The notes under the pieces: model-generated
What the model was told of the DNA's origin: nothing
What the model saw: the letters and a program-made list of their open reading frames with translations, nothing else
The model's database searches: none
Shown: positions 6,150 to 9,848 of the stretch, in pieces
Numbering within the stretch: position 1 is the first letter of the stretch
Layout: each line of letters starts with the position of its first letter
Program-made: the position numbers and the translations under genes
Assembly (NCBI GenBank): GCA_021203685.1
Contig: JAJQAS010000233.1
Coordinates: forward strand, 1 to 9,848
DNA length: 9,848 nucleotides
Reading direction: 5' to 3'
DNA from: Clostridiales bacterium
GTDB taxonomy: Bacteria; Bacillota; Clostridia; Oscillospirales; Oscillospiraceae

Positions 6150-7478
6150 ATGGCAACCACAATTTCTGTCATCGGCCTGTTGGCCGCGGCGGCGCTGTTC
6201 ATCGTCGTCGTCTGGAAGGGACTGGATGTGTTCACCTCCACCATCCTGGTCTCCTTCATCATCATCATCACCAGCTGGATGAACTGGTGGGACTCGCTGA
6301 GCAATTACGCCTCCGGTTACACCAGCTTTATCTCCAGCCAGATCTTCGTGCTGGTCATTGGCGCCGTCTTTGGCGAGATGATGGCGGCCTCCGGCGCCGC
6401 CGAGTCCCTGGCCAACGTCATCACCGAGAAGCTGGGCGTGAAAAACGTCATCCTGTCCATTACCGTCATTTCCACCGTCTTCGTCTATGTGGGCATTTCC
6501 GGCTTTGTGGTGCTCTTTGTCATTGCCCCCATCGCCACCGTCATGATGAAGCGGGCGGGCTACGCCTACCGGATGATCCCCGGCATCATCTTCATCGGCG
6601 CCACCTGCTCCGCCATGCTGCCCTACGCCATCAACGTGACCAACACCATCCCCGCCTCCATCATCAAGGAGCAGCTGCCGGATGAGGCGGTCTCTCTGGG
6701 TTCCGCCCCCCTCCTGGGCGTGATCGCCTTTGTGGTCTCCACCTGCGTGGGTTATTTCTACATGGTACACGCCGCCAAGACCACCGCCGTCAAGGAAGGC
6801 ACCGTGGTGGACGACACCAAGCCCGTGAAAATTGTCCCCACCCGTGACGACCTGCCCTCCGTCGGCATTTCCGTCATCCCCTTCATCGTCGTTGTGGCCC
6901 TGGTGCTGGGTCTCTCCAACCTGACTGAGATGGATTCCAACGCCGTGGTGGTACTGTCCATGTTCATCGGCTGCGTGCTGCTGGTGCTCTTCTGCCACAA
7001 GCAGCTCGGCAACACCCTCAAGGACGTCATCGGCAAGGGCGTGAGCAACGGCGTGGGTGCCACTGTCATGGCCGCCGCCATCATCGGCTTCTCCACCGTG
7101 CTCCAGGGCAGCATCGGCTTCACCGCCATCCAGAACTGGGTGCTGAGCTTCGACATGAACCCCTACATCACCGAGTTCCTGGGCCTGAACATCCTGGCCG
7201 GTATCATGGGCAGCGGCACCGCCGCCGTCCAGACCTTCTTCCAGTATTTCACCGTCCCCCTGGTCAACAAGGGCGCCAGCACTGCTGCGCTCCACCGTCT
7301 GGCCCCCGCTGCGGTCACCGGCATGAACACCCTGCCCAACGCCGGCGGCATGGTGGCCCAGCTGAACTGGATGAAGATCTCCCTCAAGGACGGCTACTGG
7401 TACGTCTTTGTCACCTCCGTGCTGGCCCCCATGGTCGGCGCGTTCGTGGCCTGCCTGGCGGCTATGGTGCTGTATTGA
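6150..7478 (+). CDS. GntP-family organic-acid/H+ symporter
   Basis: This is a polytopic inner-membrane permease of 442 residues, with about ten to twelve hydrophobic helices. They include roughly 6-22, 28-46, 62-80, 98-130, 142-160, 185-206, 236-256, 263-281, 300-322, 340-370 and 415-441. FVLVIGAVFGEMMAASGAAESLANVI (66-91) corresponds to the early GntP motif with the 'SGAAE' box. GSGTAAVQTFF (354-364) and PNAGGMVAQLNW (396-407) resemble the two substrate-site loops of the gluconate/ion-transporter superfamily. A hydrophilic loop at about 208-235 splits the protein into two halves. A purine-rich site (GAAAGAGGAAGAG) precedes the ATG. It follows the esterase at 33 bp, so it is probably co-transcribed from the promoter at 4953. 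The substrate is unknown; a carboxylate or sugar acid, possibly imported as an ester, is an inference. Confidence 0.82.
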   Translation: MATTISVIGLLAAAALFIVVVWKGLDVFTSTILVSFIIIITSWMNWWDSLSNYASGYTSFISSQIFVLVIGAVFGEMMAASGAAESLANVITEKLGVKNVILSITVISTVFVYVGISGFVVLFVIAPIATVMMKRAGYAYRMIPGIIFIGATCSAMLPYAINVTNTIPASIIKEQLPDEAVSLGSAPLLGVIAFVVSTCVGYFYMVHAAKTTAVKEGTVVDDTKPVKIVPTRDDLPSVGISVIPFIVVVALVLGLSNLTEMDSNAVVVLSMFIGCVLLVLFCHKQLGNTLKDVIGKGVSNGVGATVMAAAIIGFSTVLQGSIGFTAIQNWVLSFDMNPYITEFLGLNILAGIMGSGTAAVQTFFQYFTVPLVNKGASTAALHRLAPAAVTGMNTLPNAGGMVAQLNWMKISLKDGYWYVFVTSVLAPMVGAFVACLAAMVLY

Positions 7479-7560
7479 TTCGCTCTTAGCTCGTAGGCGA
7501 CAACAGATTTCGCCGCCTTTCGACCGGGTGCGGCGACATCCGACAAAAAACGACAAACAG

Positions 7561-7590
7561 GGCTGCGCCGGGGTTTCCCGGCGCAGCCTT
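7561..7590 (+). terminator. Terminator-like hairpin after the permease
   Basis: GGCTGCGCCGGG (7561-7572) pairs perfectly with CCCGGCGCAGCC (7577-7588) around a 4-nt loop. That is a very stable 12-bp GC-rich stem, 83 nt past the permease stop. Only TTTG follows on the plus strand, so the U-tract is weak. A second possible stem, TCGCCGC/GCGGCGA (7510-7536), lies before it. The placement between converging operons supports termination. Confidence 0.7.
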
Positions 7591-7636
7591 TGCGCGTTTC
7601 TGCTCTGTTTCTCCCTTCCCCGCCCGTCCAGCGCGC

Positions 7637-7678
7637 AAAAAACCGCCGCTCTCCTGCGGCAAACAGGAAAACGGCGGT
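7637..7678 (-). terminator. Rho-independent terminator of the ilvA-recR direction
   Basis: Read on the minus strand, ACCGCCG and CGGCGGT (7672-7678 with 7642-7648) form the stem. An inner TCCTG/CAGGA stem (7664-7668 with 7652-7656) lies inside it. The hairpin is followed directly by six T (plus-strand A-run 7637-7642). It lies 60 bp past the recR stop, facing the permease terminator. Confidence 0.8.
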
Positions 7679-7738
7679 CGATCAAACACGATTCAGTTTC
7701 AGCAGCACGTTTTCGCCAGCACTTCCTGGCTGACAGCT

Positions 7739-8341
7739 CTACATCGCCTGCCGCCCCTCCAGCGCCCGCATCAGCGTGGCGTCGTCGGCGTACTCCAGAT
7801 GGCTGCCCATGGGGATGCCGTAGGCCAGGCGGGTGATCTTCACCTGGAAGGGCTGGAGCAGCCGGGAGATATAATAGGCGGTGGTCTCCCCCTCGGTGTC
7901 CGGGTTGGTGGCCATGATGACCTCTTCCACGCCGCCCGCCGCCACTCGGCTGACCAGCTGGCTGATGTGCAGGTCGTCCGGCCCCACGTGGTTCATGGGG
8001 GAGATGACCCCGTGGAGAACGTGGTACACACCGGTATACTCCCCGGCCCGCTCCATGGCCACCACGTCCTTGGGGTCGGCCACCACGCAGATGGTGCCCT
8101 TGTCCCGCTTGTAGCTGGCGCAGATGGCACAGGGGCCTTCCCCCTCGGTCAGGTTCTGGCACACCGGGCAGTAGGAGATGGACTTTTTGGCGCCCACGAT
8201 GGCGTCAGCGAACGCCTGGGCCTCCCCTTCCGGCAGGTTCAGCACATAAAAGGCCAGCCGCTGGGCGCTCTTGGTTCCGATGCCGGGGAGCCGGGCAAAC
8301 TGTTCCACTAATTTTTCCAGCGCAGGGGGGAAGTATTGCAT
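7739..8341 (-). CDS. recR: Recombination mediator protein RecR
   Basis: RecR works with RecO and RecF to load RecA on gapped DNA during recombinational repair. The 200-residue product has the family's full architecture. The N-terminal helix-hairpin-helix carries ARLPGIGTKSAQRLAFYVL (about 16-34). The zinc finger has CPVC at 58-61 and CAIC at 71-74. The Toprim domain runs from ICVVADPKDVVAME (about 84-97). The C-terminal Walker-B-like region has MATNPDTEGETTAYY (about 143-157). Length matches the usual 198-200. The start at 8339-8341 (MQYFPPALEKLVEQF) is set by AAGGAGG 7 nt upstream; an ORF extension to 8365 runs into the heptad repeat and is not native. Unlike the common dnaX-ybaB-recR order, the upstream neighbour here is ilvA. 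The intervening 168 bp are almost entirely heptad element C. Confidence 0.97.
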   Translation of the reverse strand: MQYFPPALEKLVEQFARLPGIGTKSAQRLAFYVLNLPEGEAQAFADAIVGAKKSISYCPVCQNLTEGEGPCAICASYKRDKGTICVVADPKDVVAMERAGEYTGVYHVLHGVISPMNHVGPDDLHISQLVSRVAAGGVEEVIMATNPDTEGETTAYYISRLLQPFQVKITRLAYGIPMGSHLEYADDATLMRALEGRQAM

Positions 8342-8355
8342 AGCGGCCTCCTTTT

Positions 8356-8510
8356 CAATTAGCAATTAGCAATGTGCAATTAGCAATTATGCGGGAATCG
8401 GACGATATCACTCCTTACGGAAGGTATCGTTTTCCGGCGGCATTACAGGCGTACAACTGCGGCTGCAAACCAGTTCATTGCACATTGTACATTGCAAATT
8501 GCACATTGAT
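8356..8510. repeat. Heptad-repeat element C between ilvA and recR
   Basis: Two facing arms of exactly five 7-bp units (35 bp each) flank an 85-bp core. The left arm, 8356-8390, has CAATTAG at 8356, 8363 and 8377, CAATGTG at 8370 and CAATTAT at 8384. The right arm, 8476-8510, has CATTGCA at 8476 and 8490, CATTGTA at 8483, AATTGCA at 8497 and CATTGAT at 8504. The arms are about three-quarters complementary, so the transcript would form a long imperfect stem. The core contains its own stem (CGATA/TATCG at 8403-8429, with CCTT/AAGG inside, and outer CGGA/TCCG). The last base of the right arm is already in the ilvA stop codon (8510-8512); the left arm ends 15 bp before the recR start. It fills the whole gap. 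Confidence 0.88.
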
Positions 8511-9730
8511 CACAGCACCGGGTCCACTTCGCGGGCGCAGAAGCCCGCCTGGGTCAGGGCGTTGAGGATCTTCTCCTTGTGGGCGTTGCCGAAGGCTTCC
8601 AGCGTGACCCGCAGCTCCACGCCGCTCTGCCGGTTGATGTTGACGAACTGGTTGTGCTCCAGCTTGATGATGTTGCCGTCCTCCTTGGCCAAAATATCGG
8701 CCACCAGCAGCAGCTGGCCCGGCTGGTCGGGCAGCAGCACCGAGAAGGTGAAAATGCGCCCCCGGAGGATGAGCCCGTGCTGGATGAGAGAGGACATGGT
8801 GATGATGTCCATGTTGCCGCCGGTCATGATGGGCACCACGTTCTGACCCTGGATGCCCAGGTCTTTCAGGTGGTACAGGGCGGCCACGGACAGCAGACCG
8901 GCGTTTTCCACGATCATCTTGTGCTTCTCGGTCATATCCAAAAAGGCGGAGACCAGCTCCTGGTCGTCGATGGTGACGATGGCGTCGATGTTCTGCTGGA
9001 TGTAGGGGAAGACCTTGTCGCCGGGGGTCTTGACGGCCACGCCGTCGGCAATGGTCTCGATGGTGGGGGTGGTGACGACCTTCCCCGCGTCCAGGCAGGC
9101 TTTCATGGAGGCCGCGCCGGTGGGCTCCACGCCGATGACCTTGACGCCGGGGTTCAAAATCTTGGCGTAGGTGGCCACGCCGCTGGCCAGGCCGCCGCCG
9201 CCGATGGGCACCAAAATCACGTTCACGTCGGGCAGGTCGCTGAAAATTTCATAGGAGATGGTGCCCTGTCCCGTGGCCACCCGCAGGTCGTTGAAGGGGT
9301 GAACGTAGGTCAGCCCCTCCTCCGCGCTGAGGCGGGAGGCTTCCTCGGCGGCGTCGTCGAAGGTGGTGCCGTGGAGGATGACGTTGGCCCCGTAGTTCTT
9401 GGTGTTGTTCACCTTGATGAGGGGGGTGGTGGTGGGCATGACGATGGTGGCGGCCACGCCCGCCTTCTGGGCGGCGTAGGCCACGCCCTGGGCGTGGTTG
9501 CCCGCGCTGGCGGTGACCAGCCCCTTGGCCTTTTCCTCTTCGGAGAGGGTGGAGATGGTGTAGTACGCGCCGCGAATTTTGTACGCGCCGGTCACCTGCA
9601 TATTTTCGGGCTTGAGATAGACCTGGTTGCCCGTCTCGGCGGAGAAATACTCCGAGTGGATCAGATTTGTCCTGCGGATCACGCCGTGGAGCACCCGGCG
9701 GGCCTGCTTGAAGGAATCGAGGGTCATCAT
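8510..9730 (-). CDS. ilvA: Threonine ammonia-lyase (threonine dehydratase), single-ACT form
   Basis: This PLP enzyme converts L-threonine to 2-oxobutanoate and ammonia, feeding isoleucine synthesis or threonine fermentation. In the 406-residue product the PLP lysine is K51 in VTGAYKIRGAYYTI. SAGNHAQGVAYAA (75-87) binds the substrate carboxylate, and PIGGGGLASG (175-184) is the glycine loop holding the PLP phosphate. A single C-terminal ACT domain follows (about 326-400, with FSVLLPDQPGQLL), as in the medium-length form rather than the two-domain E. coli IlvA. The start is taken as ATG 9728-9730 (next in-frame ATG 9727). The upstream ATG at 9770-9772 overlaps the -10 box and would not be transcribed. 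AAAGGA lies 11 nt before the chosen ATG. The stop codon overlaps heptad element C. Whether the role is biosynthetic or catabolic is not settled by sequence. Confidence 0.93.
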   Translation of the reverse strand: MMTLDSFKQARRVLHGVIRRTNLIHSEYFSAETGNQVYLKPENMQVTGAYKIRGAYYTISTLSEEEKAKGLVTASAGNHAQGVAYAAQKAGVAATIVMPTTTPLIKVNNTKNYGANVILHGTTFDDAAEEASRLSAEEGLTYVHPFNDLRVATGQGTISYEIFSDLPDVNVILVPIGGGGLASGVATYAKILNPGVKVIGVEPTGAASMKACLDAGKVVTTPTIETIADGVAVKTPGDKVFPYIQQNIDAIVTIDDQELVSAFLDMTEKHKMIVENAGLLSVAALYHLKDLGIQGQNVVPIMTGGNMDIITMSSLIQHGLILRGRIFTFSVLLPDQPGQLLLVADILAKEDGNIIKLEHNQFVNINRQSGVELRVTLEAFGNAHKEKILNALTQAGFCAREVDPVL

Positions 9731-9770
9731 AGTGCAGATCGTCCTTTTGTTGTCAAATTTCAGTTCTCTC

Positions 9771-9799
9771 ATTGTATCTCCGATTCCGAAAAAAGTCAA
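9771..9799 (-). promoter_or_regulatory. Sigma-A promoter of ilvA
   Basis: On the minus strand, -35 TTGACT (9794-9799) and -10 TACAAT (9771-9776) are separated by 17 bp, each matching consensus at five of six bases. Start of transcription is expected near 9764, giving a leader of about 34 nt. Both alternative start codons upstream fall inside the promoter: the TTG at 9797-9799 is part of the -35, and the ATG at 9770-9772 shares two bases with the -10. This fixes translation at 9730 or 9727. Confidence 0.75.
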
Positions 9800-9803
9800 G
9801 ACA

Positions 9804-9815
9804 GCGGCGCGCCGC
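9804..9815. promoter_or_regulatory. 12-bp palindrome just upstream of the ilvA -35 box
   Basis: GCGGCGCGCCGC is perfectly self-complementary and ends 4 bp before the -35 hexamer. The position suits an activator site, or it may be the stem of a terminator of a gene beyond the window. GC-rich palindromes arise easily by chance in such DNA, so the regulatory role is tentative. Confidence 0.35.
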
Positions 9816-9848
9816 CGCGCAGAAAAGCAAATTACAAAAGCATGATAC

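Noticed and set aside
7486..7689. Small minus-strand gene of 67 codons after the permease
   Set aside because: It runs through both terminator hairpins and has no supporting motif or ribosome site.
5451..8162. A 903-codon open frame on the minus strand across the permease, esterase and recR
   Set aside because: It is rich in His, Gly, Asp and Gln with no domain-like pattern, lies antisense to a clear permease and covers recR in another frame. Such shadows are expected opposite GC-rich genes.
8356..8510. CRISPR array
   Set aside because: Units are 7 bp without spacers of 30 bp or more, and no cas genes are nearby.

Overview
The window looks like GC-rich chromosome (about 60% G+C by eye) from an anaerobic Gram-positive gut bacterium of the Oscillospiraceae type, such as the Flavonifractor/Lawsonibacter/Intestinimonas group. 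This is an inference from the Firmicutes-type AAGGAGG ribosome sites, canonical sigma-A promoters, codon use and the style of the phage proteins. No gene here fixes the genus.

Region 1 (1-4683, minus strand) is the head end of a prophage late operon. In transcription order it holds the small terminase, large terminase, SPP1-type portal, capsid scaffold and a P22-type major capsid protein that runs off the left edge. An extended -10 promoter sits just before the small terminase. No integrase, repressor or replication gene lies between this operon and the host-like genes, so it may be a remnant or domesticated cluster.

Region 2 (4684-5143) is non-coding. It has structured DNA behind the terminase promoter, then a strong plus-strand promoter (TTGACA-17-TAGAAT) with an inverted repeat over its -35. 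A leader of about 155 nt follows, with two adjacent strong hairpins and two copies of the palindrome ACGGCGCCGT exactly 42 bp apart.

Region 3 (5144-7478, plus strand) is a two-gene unit: a cytoplasmic alpha/beta-hydrolase (esterase) and a GntP-type organic-acid permease. They plausibly take up and hydrolyse an acid ester. The esterase is split by one extra C in a run of eight, before the catalytic Asp and His. Convergent terminators follow.

Region 4 (7637-9848, minus strand) holds ilvA (catabolic/medium-form threonine ammonia-lyase with one ACT domain) and then recR. A promoter overlaps the apparent upstream start codon of ilvA, which places the real start downstream.

The most unusual feature is a family of three heptad-repeat elements (about 70, 164 and 155 bp). 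All use 7-bp units, and the two longer ones are arranged as facing arms around a core of 85-91 bp. Each begins at, or within the stop codon of, the upstream minus-strand gene (portal, large terminase, ilvA). They occur in both prophage and host operons.
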